Shown piece by piece: positions 8,310 through 17,118 of a DNA stretch of 64,000 nucleotides. How positions within the stretch are numbered: position 1 is the stretch's first letter; each line of letters opens with the position of its first letter. This DNA is from Tenacibaculum caenipelagi. Its GTDB lineage: Bacteria; Bacteroidota; Bacteroidia; Flavobacteriales; Flavobacteriaceae. The stretch covers positions 186,001-250,000 of the forward strand of contig NZ_SNYH01000002.1 in the NCBI RefSeq assembly GCF_004363005.1. Reading direction: 5' to 3'. A program made the position numbers and the translations under genes. A model generated the notes under the pieces. The model saw nothing but the letters and a program-made list of their open reading frames with translations, was not told the origin of the DNA and searched no databases.

Positions 8310-8870
8310 TTGGGTAAAAAGTTTAATTTTTTTAAAGAAGCTGTAAAAAATTATAAAACATCAGGAACCGTAGTTCCTAGTTCTAAGTATCTGGCAAATA
8401 AAATGCTAGAAGATCTTAATTTTAATACTGCAGAAGTAATTGTAGAACTCGGCCCTGGCAATGGCGCTATAACAAGACACATCTTAAAAAAAATTCAACC
8501 CAATACTGTATTAATTTGTTTTGAGATTAATGACGCTTTTTATAAAGAATTAAAAAAGATAAAACATCCTCAATTAATTGTTTTAAAAGCTTCAGCAGAA
8601 AATATTAAAGGAGAAATTGAAAAACTAGGCTACTCTAAAACCGATTATATTGTTTCTAGTTTACCTTTAACTATTATTCCAAAAGAAATATCTCATTCTA
8701 TTTTAGTAAAAAGCTACAACTTTCTTGAACCTAAAGGCTTATTTATTCAATATCAATATAGCTTAAGCTATTATAAAAAGTTAAAAGAAGTTTTTGGAGA
8801 CAGCATCAATTTAAGTTTCGAGCCTTTAAACTTCCCTCCTGCTTTTATTTATAAATGTGTTAAAAAATAA
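8310..8870 (+). CDS. Small class I SAM-dependent methyltransferase (rRNA-adenine/phospholipid methyltransferase-like)
   Basis: A 186-residue Rossmann-fold methyltransferase. The SAM motif is VELGPGNGAITRHIL (about 46-60), followed by the acidic strand end FEIND and the motif IVSSLPLTIIP in place of the NPPY-like motif of rRNA methylases. The pattern is that of bacterial phospholipid N-methyltransferase-like proteins rather than RsmA, a true copy of which lies at 22836. The frame begins with TTG at 8310; the next ATG (residue 32) would cut off the conserved FFKEAVKNYKTSGTVVPSS region, so the TTG start is preferred. Substrate is undecided: phosphatidylethanolamine or another lipid is the best guess. 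Confidence 0.8.
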   Translation: MGKKFNFFKEAVKNYKTSGTVVPSSKYLANKMLEDLNFNTAEVIVELGPGNGAITRHILKKIQPNTVLICFEINDAFYKELKKIKHPQLIVLKASAENIKGEIEKLGYSKTDYIVSSLPLTIIPKEISHSILVKSYNFLEPKGLFIQYQYSLSYYKKLKEVFGDSINLSFEPLNFPPAFIYKCVKK

Positions 8871-8924
8871 ATAGTATATTAGCCCGAATTATAAAAAAAT
8901 TATTCATCATATCCATCTTTTGTA

Positions 8925-9830
8925 ATGATGACCCCTTCAAAAATAAAGCATAAAGGCTTTACCGCCTTTTTACTTCTCTTAGTGATTGTTATAGGATTTT
9001 TATCCTATCAAAACGCTGAAGAATATACTGAACTAAAAAAAGTTTTTGAACTTGAAAAAAACGAGTTAGAGTCTGAACTAACATCAATTATAACAGACTA
9101 TAAAGAAACTTATTATAAAAAGAATGAATTTTCTTTAAAATTAAAAGATAAAATTCACAGGGTGGTTCAACTTAGAGATTCTGTTAAAAATTTAAAAGAA
9201 ACAGACTATAAGTTTATCCGATATTACAGTAAAAAAACAAAAGAACTAGTTTCAGAAAACAAAATATTGTTCTCTAAAATTGACTCTCTTAATAAAATTA
9301 ACGACAATCTACTTTCAAAAAACGACAGTGTTAATAAAGCCTTACTTAAAAAAGAGAACCAAAACACTAAATTAGAATCTATAAACCGTTTTTTACATAA
9401 AGAAAAACAAGTTTTAAAAGAAAAAATTGCGAGTGCAGAAGTAATTGAAATTTCAACTATAAAAGCGAAAGCTATGAAAAAAAGAAAAAACGGAAAATAC
9501 ACCTCAACAACTAGGTCTAACAAAACGGATGCTTTTAAAGTAACATTTGATTTATTAGAAAATAAAATCATAAATTCTGGTCCTAAAGAAATAGGCATTC
9601 AAATATTAGATGAACGTGACAATGTTGTTTCTCCTCTAAAAAAAGTACATTTGAAAAACAACAAAAAAATATGGTGCAGTGATGTACTTATTACTGAATA
9701 TCAAAACGAACAATTATCAATAGTTTCTCTCGTTAATATTAGTAATGATAAAATAAATACCGGTATATACCATATTAATGCTTTTGTAAATGGTGTTCAT
9801 GTCGGTAACAACACTATAGCACTTAAATAA
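8925..9830 (+). CDS. Membrane-anchored coiled-coil protein, paralog A
   Basis: A 301-residue protein with one N-terminal membrane helix (about 14-31, no cleavage site), a long charged coiled-coil (about 35-165, heptads rich in K, E, L and N) and a C-terminal beta-rich domain (about 190-301). It shares architecture and many residues with the next gene: the TDAF-(K/R)-(V/I)-(T/N)-FDLLEN core and the ending I-(N/S)-A-F-V-(N/D)-G-V. The ATG doublet at 8925/8928 leaves the start uncertain by one codon. It is likely inner-membrane anchored with the rest in the periplasm. Function unknown; shape suggests a structural or tethering role. Confidence 0.85.
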   Translation: MMTPSKIKHKGFTAFLLLLVIVIGFLSYQNAEEYTELKKVFELEKNELESELTSIITDYKETYYKKNEFSLKLKDKIHRVVQLRDSVKNLKETDYKFIRYYSKKTKELVSENKILFSKIDSLNKINDNLLSKNDSVNKALLKKENQNTKLESINRFLHKEKQVLKEKIASAEVIEISTIKAKAMKKRKNGKYTSTTRSNKTDAFKVTFDLLENKIINSGPKEIGIQILDERDNVVSPLKKVHLKNNKKIWCSDVLITEYQNEQLSIVSLVNISNDKINTGIYHINAFVNGVHVGNNTIALK

Positions 9831-9872
9831 AAAACACATATTAAAATTAACTAAATCAATCCCCCCTAAATC

Positions 9873-10751
9873 ATGAACCAACAAAAAAAGAAAAATGCTT
9901 TAATTATTGTATTAGCAATCTTATCATTATTCCTTGTTTATTACTCATTTCAAAAATCAAATCAATACCAAAATCTTTATAAAATATTTCAAGAAGAAAA
10001 AGCTGAATTACAGCAAGACTTAGATGAGATGATTAAAGACTACACAGGTGTTGTAGTAGAAAAAAAACAGTTAGCCGATAGATTAAATATGGAGTTAACT
10101 AAAATGAAAAACTTAAGTGACTCTATAAAAGGTTTAAAATCTGAAAACTTTAATCTAATAAGAAAATACCGTAGAAGGTTAGCTAGTTTAGAACGTGAAA
10201 ACAAAAAACTCTTTATACAAATAGACTCTTTAAATAGTGCAAATGAAGCATTGACTCAAGAAAATGTTATTGCCAACGAAATTTTACAACAAAAAGACAG
10301 TGCTAACATAACTTTATCTGAAAAAAATAAAGAACTTGAAGCTAAAGTAGCTATTGGAGGAATAATTAAAACAAGTCCTGTAAGTGCTATTGCTATGAAA
10401 GAACGCAGTAGCGGGAAATTAACTTCTACATCTAGATCGAGCAGAACAGATGCGTTTAGAATTAACTTTGATCTTTTAGAAAATCCTATTACAAGCCCTG
10501 GTGAAAAATTTGTTCACATTCAAATTATTAATGAAGACAAAAAAGTTGTTGCTTCTAAAGGAAAAACTGCTTTGAAAAATGGAAGCCAAATTGAATATAC
10601 AGACTCTTTAGAAGTCAATTATAACAACACTAAATTAAGCTTAGTATCTTTAGTTTTGGTAAATCGAGATGATATTAAAAAAGGTAAATATACAATTAGT
10701 GCTTTTGTAGATGGTGTTTATGCAGGAAACACTACTTTAAATCTACGATAA
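9873..10751 (+). CDS. Membrane-anchored coiled-coil protein, paralog B
   Basis: A 292-residue paralog of the preceding gene. A membrane helix (about 9-25, ALIIVLAILSLFLVYYSF) is followed by a coiled coil (about 30-160) and the beta-rich C-terminal domain with KLTSTSRSSRTDAFRINFD, ending in YTISAFVDGVYAGNTTLNLR. The coiled-coil parts have diverged more than the C-terminal domains, which suggests that the latter carries the shared interaction. A 42-bp gap and no terminator between the pair point to one transcript, ended by the hairpin at 10778-10813. Function is not known. Confidence 0.85.
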   Translation: MNQQKKKNALIIVLAILSLFLVYYSFQKSNQYQNLYKIFQEEKAELQQDLDEMIKDYTGVVVEKKQLADRLNMELTKMKNLSDSIKGLKSENFNLIRKYRRRLASLERENKKLFIQIDSLNSANEALTQENVIANEILQQKDSANITLSEKNKELEAKVAIGGIIKTSPVSAIAMKERSSGKLTSTSRSSRTDAFRINFDLLENPITSPGEKFVHIQIINEDKKVVASKGKTALKNGSQIEYTDSLEVNYNNTKLSLVSLVLVNRDDIKKGKYTISAFVDGVYAGNTTLNLR

Positions 10752-10777
10752 ATAGTATTTAGCACCTAATAAAACAT

Positions 10778-10813
10778 AAAAAGTGAAGAGTTCTATGTAA
10801 TTCTTCACTTTTT
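10778..10813 (+). terminator. Terminator after the coiled-coil pair
   Basis: Arms AAAAAGTGAAGA (10778-10789) and TCTTCACTTTTT (10802-10813) form a 12-bp stem followed by a T-rich run, just before the glyS promoter. Confidence 0.7.
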
Positions 10814-10847
10814 TCTTTTTCAATGCCTTTAGTTTAAATCCTTATTT

Positions 10848-10855
10848 TATTTTTG
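10848..10855 (+). promoter_or_regulatory. -7 element of glyS, predicted leaderless transcript
   Basis: TATTTTTG matches TAnnTTTG and ends only 4 nt before the ATG at 10860. With the normal start distance of this promoter class the first transcribed base would be at or next to the A of ATG. Confidence 0.6.
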
Positions 10856-10859
10856 CAGA

Positions 10860-12407
10860 ATGGCAAAACAAGAAGATCAATTTAAGAAAGTATTATCGCA
10901 CGCTAAAGAGTACGGTTATGTATTTCAATCATCTGAAATTTATGATGGACTAAGTGCAGTATACGATTATGCTCAAAACGGAGTAGAATTAAAGAAAAAT
11001 ATTCGTGAATATTGGTGGAAAGCAATGGTACAAATGCATGAAAATATTGTCGGCATAGATGCTTCGATATTAATGCACCCAACCACTTGGAAAGCCTCAG
11101 GTCACGTAGATGCTTTTAACGATCCATTAATCGACAATAAAGATTCTAAAAAACGTTACAGAGCCGATGTTTTAGTAGAAGATTATTGTGCGAAAATTGA
11201 AGCGAAAATTGATAAAGAAGTAGCGAAAGCTGCTAAACGTTTTGGAGAAACTTTCAATAAAGAAGAATTTGTTTCAACTAACGGAAGGGTTTTAGGCTAT
11301 CAAGAAAAAATCAACACAATTCTTGGTCGATTAGCAAAATCATTAGAAAATGAAGATTTAGCTGATGTTAAAGCTTTAATTGAAGAATTAGAAATTGCGG
11401 ATCCACTAACTGGTTCTAAAAACTGGACAGAAGTAAAGCAGTTCAATTTAATGTTTGGAACACAATTAGGAGCATCCGCTGACAGTTCTATGCAAGTATA
11501 TTTACGCCCTGAAACAGCACAAGGAATTTTTGTAAATTTCTTGAATGTGCAAAAAACAGGTCGTATGAAAATTCCTTTCGGAATTGCACAAACTGGAAAA
11601 GCCTTTCGTAATGAGATTGTGGCTCGCCAGTTTATTTTTAGAATGCGCGAATTTGAGCAAATGGAAATGCAGTTTTTTGTAAAACCAGGAACTCAAAAAG
11701 AATGGTATGAAAAATGGAAAGAAACTCGTTTAAAATGGCACTTGTCTTTAGGAATGGGGGGTGACAACTATCGTTTCCATGATCATGAAAAATTAGCCCA
11801 TTATGCCGATGCAGCTGCCGATATTGAGTTTAAATTTCCTTTTGGTTTCAAAGAATTAGAAGGAATTCATTCTCGTACCGATTTTGACTTAAAAGCACAC
11901 GAAGAATATTCTGGAAAAAAATTACAGTATTTTGATCCAGAAGAAAACAAAAGCTATGTACCATACGTAGTAGAAACATCAATTGGTTTAGACAGAATGT
12001 TCTTAGCTGTTTTCTCAAATTCATTACAAGAAGAAGAGCTAGAAAATGGCACTACTAGAACTGTATTAAAACTACCTGCCGTTTTAGCACCAACTAAAGC
12101 AGCTATTTTACCATTGGTTAAAAAAGATGGTTTGCCAGAAATAGCTCGTAAGATTGTTGATGATTTAAAATGGGATTTCAATGTTTCTTACGATGAAAAA
12201 GATGCTGTGGGTAGAAGATATCGTCGTCAAGATGCTGCAGGAACACCTTTCTGTATCACTGTAGATCATGATACAATAGAAAACAATACGGTTACCATTC
12301 GTCATAGAGACACTATGGAGCAAAAACGTGTTAAAATAAAAGAATTAAGCGACATTATTAAGCAAGAAGTCAACATACGTTCTTGGCTACAAAAAATAGA
12401 AGCATAG
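10860..12407 (+). CDS. glyS: Glycyl-tRNA synthetase, alpha2 type
   Basis: A 515-residue class II synthetase that charges tRNA-Gly; homodimeric type, as opposed to the two-subunit GlyQ/GlyS of many other bacteria. Visible features are the N-terminal FQSSEIYDGLSAVYDYAQNG, motif 2 region with LRPETAQGIFVNF and RNEI(V)ARQFIFRMREFEQME (about 215-265), motif 3 GLDRMFLAVF (about 377-387) and a C-terminal anticodon-binding domain (about 400-515) starting with LAPTKAAILPL. Length is slightly above 460 because of the usual insertion near residues 95-170. It stands alone between two terminators. Confidence 0.97.
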   Translation: MAKQEDQFKKVLSHAKEYGYVFQSSEIYDGLSAVYDYAQNGVELKKNIREYWWKAMVQMHENIVGIDASILMHPTTWKASGHVDAFNDPLIDNKDSKKRYRADVLVEDYCAKIEAKIDKEVAKAAKRFGETFNKEEFVSTNGRVLGYQEKINTILGRLAKSLENEDLADVKALIEELEIADPLTGSKNWTEVKQFNLMFGTQLGASADSSMQVYLRPETAQGIFVNFLNVQKTGRMKIPFGIAQTGKAFRNEIVARQFIFRMREFEQMEMQFFVKPGTQKEWYEKWKETRLKWHLSLGMGGDNYRFHDHEKLAHYADAAADIEFKFPFGFKELEGIHSRTDFDLKAHEEYSGKKLQYFDPEENKSYVPYVVETSIGLDRMFLAVFSNSLQEEELENGTTRTVLKLPAVLAPTKAAILPLVKKDGLPEIARKIVDDLKWDFNVSYDEKDAVGRRYRRQDAAGTPFCITVDHDTIENNTVTIRHRDTMEQKRVKIKELSDIIKQEVNIRSWLQKIEA

Positions 12408-12434
12408 TCTTTAAAAATCACAAAATAAAACAAG

Positions 12435-12460
12435 AATCCTAAACATAACTGTTTAGGATT
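12435..12460 (+). terminator. glyS terminator whose T-run overlaps the next promoter
   Basis: Arms AATCCTAAAC (12435-12444) and GTTTAGGATT (12451-12460) with a 6-base loop, followed directly by TTTATTTTTG. That T-run contains the -7 element of the next gene. Confidence 0.75.
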
Positions 12461-12462
12461 TT

Positions 12463-12470
12463 TATTTTTG
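12463..12470 (+). promoter_or_regulatory. -7 element of the 75-residue membrane protein gene
   Basis: TATTTTTG lies in the T-run of the glyS terminator and ends 19 bp before the ATG at 12490. Confidence 0.5.
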
Positions 12471-12489
12471 CAATAGAAAACTACTTTGT

Positions 12490-12717
12490 ATGAAAACAAT
12501 ACTCAAAATATTATTCATTATCTTTTTATTATGGATGGTAATAGGAGCTTATCTATTAAATATTGAACATCCAAAAGCTCAAATAGTAATGGGTTTAGGA
12601 GTCTTATTTATGTCTTTTATATTAATGCCCTTATTTATTTATCATAGATATAAAGATGGAAAGTATAAAAAATACATTATCAATAATGATAAGGACAAAA
12701 AAAAAGCTGAGGATTAA
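12490..12717 (+). CDS. Two-helix small membrane protein
   Basis: A 75-residue protein with two hydrophobic helices (about 4-22 and 33-51) and a lysine- and aspartate-rich tail (YKDGKYKKYIINNDKDKKK), which by the positive-inside rule would face the cytoplasm. I recognise no family. Its coding status is supported by an own promoter, a fitting ATG, and a strong terminator. The last five codons and the stop lie inside the terminator stem at 12701-12730, so the C-terminal end K-K-A-E-D is part of the hairpin. Confidence 0.75.
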   Translation: MKTILKILFIIFLLWMVIGAYLLNIEHPKAQIVMGLGVLFMSFILMPLFIYHRYKDGKYKKYIINNDKDKKKAED

Positions 12718-12730
12718 TCCTCAGCTTTTT
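12701..12730. terminator. Perfect palindromic bidirectional terminator overlapping a CDS end
   Basis: Arms AAAAAGCTGAGGATT and AATCCTCAGCTTTTT pair over 15 bp; the stop codon 12715-12717 lies at the centre. It serves both the small membrane protein gene and the convergent SGNH hydrolase gene. Confidence 0.8.
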
Positions 12731-12744
12731 TAATATTCTATATA

Positions 12745-14397
12745 TTACTGTAAAGTAGGTGAATAGTTTGTTGGGTAATTATCCGGTTTTGCTAAACCAT
12801 CTTTTCCAATAGTAAAGTTAGATCCATACGTTGCATCAATAGCTGCTAACATTTTATTAGCCATTAAAGCATATCCTCTACCTGTTAAGTGAATTCCATC
12901 CAAACCAACTAAACCACCAGTTACCAAACTAGTATTCATGTTGTAATTTCCAAACTCTAAACCAACTGTAGAAGCTTCCTGTAAAATTGCTTTAAAATCT
13001 ACGAAAGCATACCCGTTTGCATCAGCCATTGTCTTAAGACTTGTATTATAGGCATCTGTAGCAGCTTGAACTTCCGCTTGCTCACTAGGAACTAAAACCC
13101 ATTTGTCTTCCAATGGTAAAGATACCCCTTCTACAGAAAACATTCCTGCTAACTGTTGTGGTAAACCTTGAGACATTAAAAATTGAACAGAATCCGTATT
13201 TATCTCTCCTATCACATTCTTACTAGGTAACACTAGTAAATCATCAGCTGTTGCTTGTCTTGCTTGCCCGTAATAAGCTCCTAATAAACCAGCAACTTTC
13301 TGTAAAGTAGTATCGTCTGTAGGTAACCCAAAACTTGCTACAAAAGGAGGAAAAGTTGGGCTAGCTAAAAAAGCTTGCGTCATTTGATCTCCAATATACA
13401 CTAATGATTCATCCTTAATAACAACAGCACTAGCTGCATCTGTAGCAAAAACTATTGAACGCTCCGGAACTCCTAGCGCTGCAAAAACACCATTGATTGC
13501 TCCAAAAACATTGTTTAACGTAGGTATTTGTGAACCAAAACTTGGGTTACTTGGATCTAACGGTGCGTACGGTACAGTTGTAAAATGAGGCAAACTTGTA
13601 ATATATGGTAAGTTTGCCACTACACCTTTTGCCCCAGTTGCTTTTAAGGCCGTTTCAACCGTGCCTAAAGCAAAATCAAAGGTTGCTGTAGATGTAATTG
13701 GGCTTGAACCGTCTCCTCCAGAGACAGCATATCCTAACACATCGTTTCCTCCAAACTCAGATAACGTAAAAAATGTTGGGCTTTGGCTAACTGCTAATTC
13801 AATAATAGAAGCATCTGTATTTCCAGCCACTCTTACAGCATAAGGATTAGCTGCTGCTGGGAAATTAGCTAAATTCCCATATCCTGGTGCAATAAAATGT
13901 GTACTTTTTGCTCCTGGTACCCCTACATTATTAAATGGTCCTGTTGGGTTATTTAGTGCAAAGTCTGTAGTAGATATTGCCATTGGGTTAACATTACTTA
14001 AAGATGTTGGCCCTTCACCATTAAAAGTTAATCTTACATCAAATAACCTTTCTCCAGTTACTGGATGTAGTACAGGATTTCCTGCTAAAATTAAACCTCC
14101 ATAATTATCATTCATTAAGGGTTGTGTAAAATTTCCTCCGCCTACCATCGCAAATTTTTTAGCTAAAGTATTTGGAAAAGAATTTTCTTGACCTGCTTTA
14201 AACAAAGCATTGTCTGTAAAACCAGCTGTAAAAGATGCTCCAATGGCAACATACTTTGAAAAGTCTGCACTACCTGCACTTAACGCTATAGTGCTTTCTG
14301 CCTCTCCTTTTATTTCTGGTAAGTTATTATCTACATCACAGGCAACAAAACCTAAAAATAACGCAGATAAAAATGTATATTTTAATGTGTTTTTCAT
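12745..14397 (-). CDS. SGNH/GDSL-hydrolase lipoprotein
   Basis: A 550-residue predicted lipoprotein (lipobox F-V-A-C20) with an SGNH-hydrolase domain: block I GASFTAG with nucleophile S55, block III FGGNDVLGYA with the oxyanion Gly and Asn, and block V DGIHLTGRG with the Asp-x-x-His pair near the C-terminus. Such enzymes split ester bonds in lipids or in acetylated sugars. It is encoded 12 bp behind a TonB-dependent receptor and so probably forms an outer-membrane unit with it, comparable to the lipoprotein partners of SusC-type porins although no SusD gene is present. The true substrate is unknown. It ends at a palindromic terminator. Confidence 0.85.
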   Translation of the reverse strand: MKNTLKYTFLSALFLGFVACDVDNNLPEIKGEAESTIALSAGSADFSKYVAIGASFTAGFTDNALFKAGQENSFPNTLAKKFAMVGGGNFTQPLMNDNYGGLILAGNPVLHPVTGERLFDVRLTFNGEGPTSLSNVNPMAISTTDFALNNPTGPFNNVGVPGAKSTHFIAPGYGNLANFPAAANPYAVRVAGNTDASIIELAVSQSPTFFTLSEFGGNDVLGYAVSGGDGSSPITSTATFDFALGTVETALKATGAKGVVANLPYITSLPHFTTVPYAPLDPSNPSFGSQIPTLNNVFGAINGVFAALGVPERSIVFATDAASAVVIKDESLVYIGDQMTQAFLASPTFPPFVASFGLPTDDTTLQKVAGLLGAYYGQARQATADDLLVLPSKNVIGEINTDSVQFLMSQGLPQQLAGMFSVEGVSLPLEDKWVLVPSEQAEVQAATDAYNTSLKTMADANGYAFVDFKAILQEASTVGLEFGNYNMNTSLVTGGLVGLDGIHLTGRGYALMANKMLAAIDATYGSNFTIGKDGLAKPDNYPTNYSPTLQ

Positions 14398-14409
14398 TGT
14401 TAATTTTTT

Positions 14410-17118
14410 TTAGTTATTGATTGTCCAAGAGATATAAAATTGAGAACCTACAGCACCAACTCCAGGAGCACTTAAGTACTCTTCACCTGTTAAATTAGAA
14501 CCTCCTACTTTAAACACAGACTTAATTGAAGGAATAGAATAGTTAATTTGCGCATCAATAACAGTTCTTTCATCAACTGTACCTTCTAAGAAAGTAGATT
14601 GCCAATAAAATTCATTTTGCCAACGAGCACTAACATTAAATCCAAAATTTTCAAATAGGTTAGGGTGTCCAAACTGCATCTTAACTTTATGTTCTGGAGT
14701 ATTAAAACCAGCTTCAAAATCTGGATCAGAAGCTTGGTCAAAATCAAACTTAGACCATGTATAGTTTAACCCTACATCAAATCCGTTAAAAATTTTAGTA
14801 TTCAATCCTAAACCTACTCCATAAGAATCAACATCTACAGTTGAGTTTGTTTTTACGCTAAAAGTTCTTACTAAGTCTCTATTTGTTAAATTACTAACTG
14901 TAACTGGTGTGTTAGGGTCTACTAATACAACTACGTCCTTATTAGAAATAAAATCAGAATACATGTTGTAGTAAGTACTAAAATCAACCGATAACTTATT
15001 TTTTCCTAATGGAAGTGCTGCACGGTAACCAACCTCAAAAGATTTTACTTTTTCCGGCTCAACTAAATCGGTAGTCGCCAAAGTAGGATTCCCATTTGCT
15101 ATTGAGTTAGCAGAATATCCTCTATCAAACACATCTTGACCTGTTAATGTAAATGTTCCCGTTGTTGTTACTGCTGGCGCAGAAAAACGCCCAATATTAT
15201 CTGGAGCTGTTCCTAAAATAAATCCTGCTCCAGTTGCTAAGCCTATATATTGATCCTGTGTCGTTGGATTACGAAATCCTGTTTGGAACGATGCTCTGAA
15301 GTTATGATTTTTCATTTCTCCTGCTGCGTATGCTAACGAAACCCTTGGAGTAACATTTCCATCAAAATTATCTGACTTATCATAACGAACAGACCCCGTG
15401 AACTTTAAACGATCATCCATCATTTTCTTTTGAATTTGAGTGTATAACCCATACTCTCCATATTTAATTGGACCATCACTATCGGTATAAATAGTTCCAT
15501 AAGAGTTCAATCTGTATTGTCTATATGACCCTCCTACTTGTACCTCAGCCCAATCGATATAATCTCGTAAATTTAAGTTACCATCAGCATGGTAATAACT
15601 TGTGTTATCTCTAAACTTTGAACCTGTTAATAAATCTGGATCCGAAGTTACTTCATTAAACAATCTTGTAAACTCTGCCGAACCAGGTTCTGGTCTACCT
15701 GTATCAGCTACTGCCCTAGCAGCTGCATGATTTGAAGCTGGAACACCTGGTATAGCACCTAAATACGCAGCTGCATATTGTTGGAACCAATCAGAATTAG
15801 ATTTCCATTTACTGTTTATGTTAATAGCAGCGAAACGAGTATCGTATGAATCTCCTGCGTCTTCACCTGCATAATACCCTCTTACAAAGAAGTTTTTACC
15901 TCTTACTTCTAACTTATGTTGCTCCATAAAGAAGTTCGCTAAGTTATAACGGTTTTGTCCTTGATAGATAGTATTACCTCTACCATATTTAGAATTCCAA
16001 ATAATTTCAACACGGTCATTACCTAAAGGACGATAATGAATAGCTCCATTGAATTTTACACTTTTAGCTTCGTTAGACATTAAGTCTACTTCTCTATATC
16101 CTGTTCTACTAACCTTTCCAATAGCTCCTCCTAAATTAACAGAAACTTCATCTCCATACACATTCGCTCCATCGTAGTTCGGATCATCAGCATGACTAGT
16201 GCCTGCAATATAAGTTCCACCTATACCTGTAGTATTTCTATAATCAGTTGCATGCCATTCTTCTCCTTTTAAGTAAGAAAAGCTAGCTTTAGCCGCAAAG
16301 TAATCATCAAAAGCATGTGCCATTTTAATTGTAGCATCATAATAACCATTATCTCCCGCTGCTTCTTGACTTGTTAATCCTGCTTTTAACCCAACACTAA
16401 TTCCTTGTTCGTTAAAAGGATTTTCACTACGCATTAACATGATACCGTTAAATGCATTGGCACCATATAATGCTGAAGCAGCACCAGGCAAAATTTCAAC
16501 ACTTTTTACATCTACTTCAGAAATCCCTAATAAATTTCCTATTGCAAAGTTCAATGCTGGAGATGCATTATCCATCCCATCAACTAACTGAACAAAGCGC
16601 TCGTTACCAAAAGTAGCAAAACCACGGGTGTTCACTGTTTTAAAAGTTAAACCACCTGAATTGACATCTACTCCTTTTAAATTTTCTAATCCATCGTAGT
16701 ACGATGCAGAAGCTGTATTCTTAATCGCTCTTGAATCAAAACGCTCAATAGTTACGGGTGATTCCATAACACGTTCTGGTGTTCTCGAAGCCGATACAAC
16801 TACTTCATCTAAAGAAGTTGCATTTTCTGTTAAACTAACCTCAACCACTTGGTTATTTGTTGTTATTTCAACAGTTTTTGGTTGATACCCTAAAGAAGAG
16901 ATTTCAATAGTAAACGGTGGGGTATCTGTTACCGTCATAGTAAACTTACCGTCAAAATCAGTAGAAGTACCTACTGCTTTTCTTGAAACCTTAATGTTTG
17001 CTCCCGGTATTGGCTCTCCTAACGAGGCGTCTTTGACTGTACCTGTAACGGTAGTCTGAGCAACCATTATTGCTGTGCCAAACAGCACAAATGCAACAAG
17101 TAATAGTTTTTTCATCAT
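14410..17118 (-). CDS. TonB-dependent receptor with carboxypeptidase-regulatory-like N-terminal domain
   Basis: A 902-residue outer-membrane beta-barrel. The signal peptide (about 1-20) is followed by a CarboxypepD_reg-like domain (about 22-105, TVTGTVKDASLGEPIPGANI), a plug domain (about 115-235, EVVVSASRTPERVMESPVTIE and LPGAASALYGANAFNGIM) and a 22-stranded barrel. It imports a substrate using TonB energy. The length is that of a vitamin, siderophore or peptide receptor more than that of a typical SusC (about 1000). No SusD follows; instead an SGNH-hydrolase lipoprotein is co-transcribed. The cargo may thus be an ester-containing compound, but this is inference. The start is one of two adjacent ATGs. 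Confidence 0.93.
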   Translation of the reverse strand: MMKKLLLVAFVLFGTAIMVAQTTVTGTVKDASLGEPIPGANIKVSRKAVGTSTDFDGKFTMTVTDTPPFTIEISSLGYQPKTVEITTNNQVVEVSLTENATSLDEVVVSASRTPERVMESPVTIERFDSRAIKNTASASYYDGLENLKGVDVNSGGLTFKTVNTRGFATFGNERFVQLVDGMDNASPALNFAIGNLLGISEVDVKSVEILPGAASALYGANAFNGIMLMRSENPFNEQGISVGLKAGLTSQEAAGDNGYYDATIKMAHAFDDYFAAKASFSYLKGEEWHATDYRNTTGIGGTYIAGTSHADDPNYDGANVYGDEVSVNLGGAIGKVSRTGYREVDLMSNEAKSVKFNGAIHYRPLGNDRVEIIWNSKYGRGNTIYQGQNRYNLANFFMEQHKLEVRGKNFFVRGYYAGEDAGDSYDTRFAAININSKWKSNSDWFQQYAAAYLGAIPGVPASNHAAARAVADTGRPEPGSAEFTRLFNEVTSDPDLLTGSKFRDNTSYYHADGNLNLRDYIDWAEVQVGGSYRQYRLNSYGTIYTDSDGPIKYGEYGLYTQIQKKMMDDRLKFTGSVRYDKSDNFDGNVTPRVSLAYAAGEMKNHNFRASFQTGFRNPTTQDQYIGLATGAGFILGTAPDNIGRFSAPAVTTTGTFTLTGQDVFDRGYSANSIANGNPTLATTDLVEPEKVKSFEVGYRAALPLGKNKLSVDFSTYYNMYSDFISNKDVVVLVDPNTPVTVSNLTNRDLVRTFSVKTNSTVDVDSYGVGLGLNTKIFNGFDVGLNYTWSKFDFDQASDPDFEAGFNTPEHKVKMQFGHPNLFENFGFNVSARWQNEFYWQSTFLEGTVDERTVIDAQINYSIPSIKSVFKVGGSNLTGEEYLSAPGVGAVGSQFYISWTINN

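Larger units (their letters stand above)
8925..10751 (+). repeat. Tandem gene duplication (two coiled-coil paralogs)
   Basis: Two adjacent same-strand genes 42 bp apart code for proteins with the same order of parts (membrane helix, coiled coil, TDAF-core beta domain) and nearly the same length (301 and 292 residues). DNA identity is low to the eye, so the duplication is old. Confidence 0.8.
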
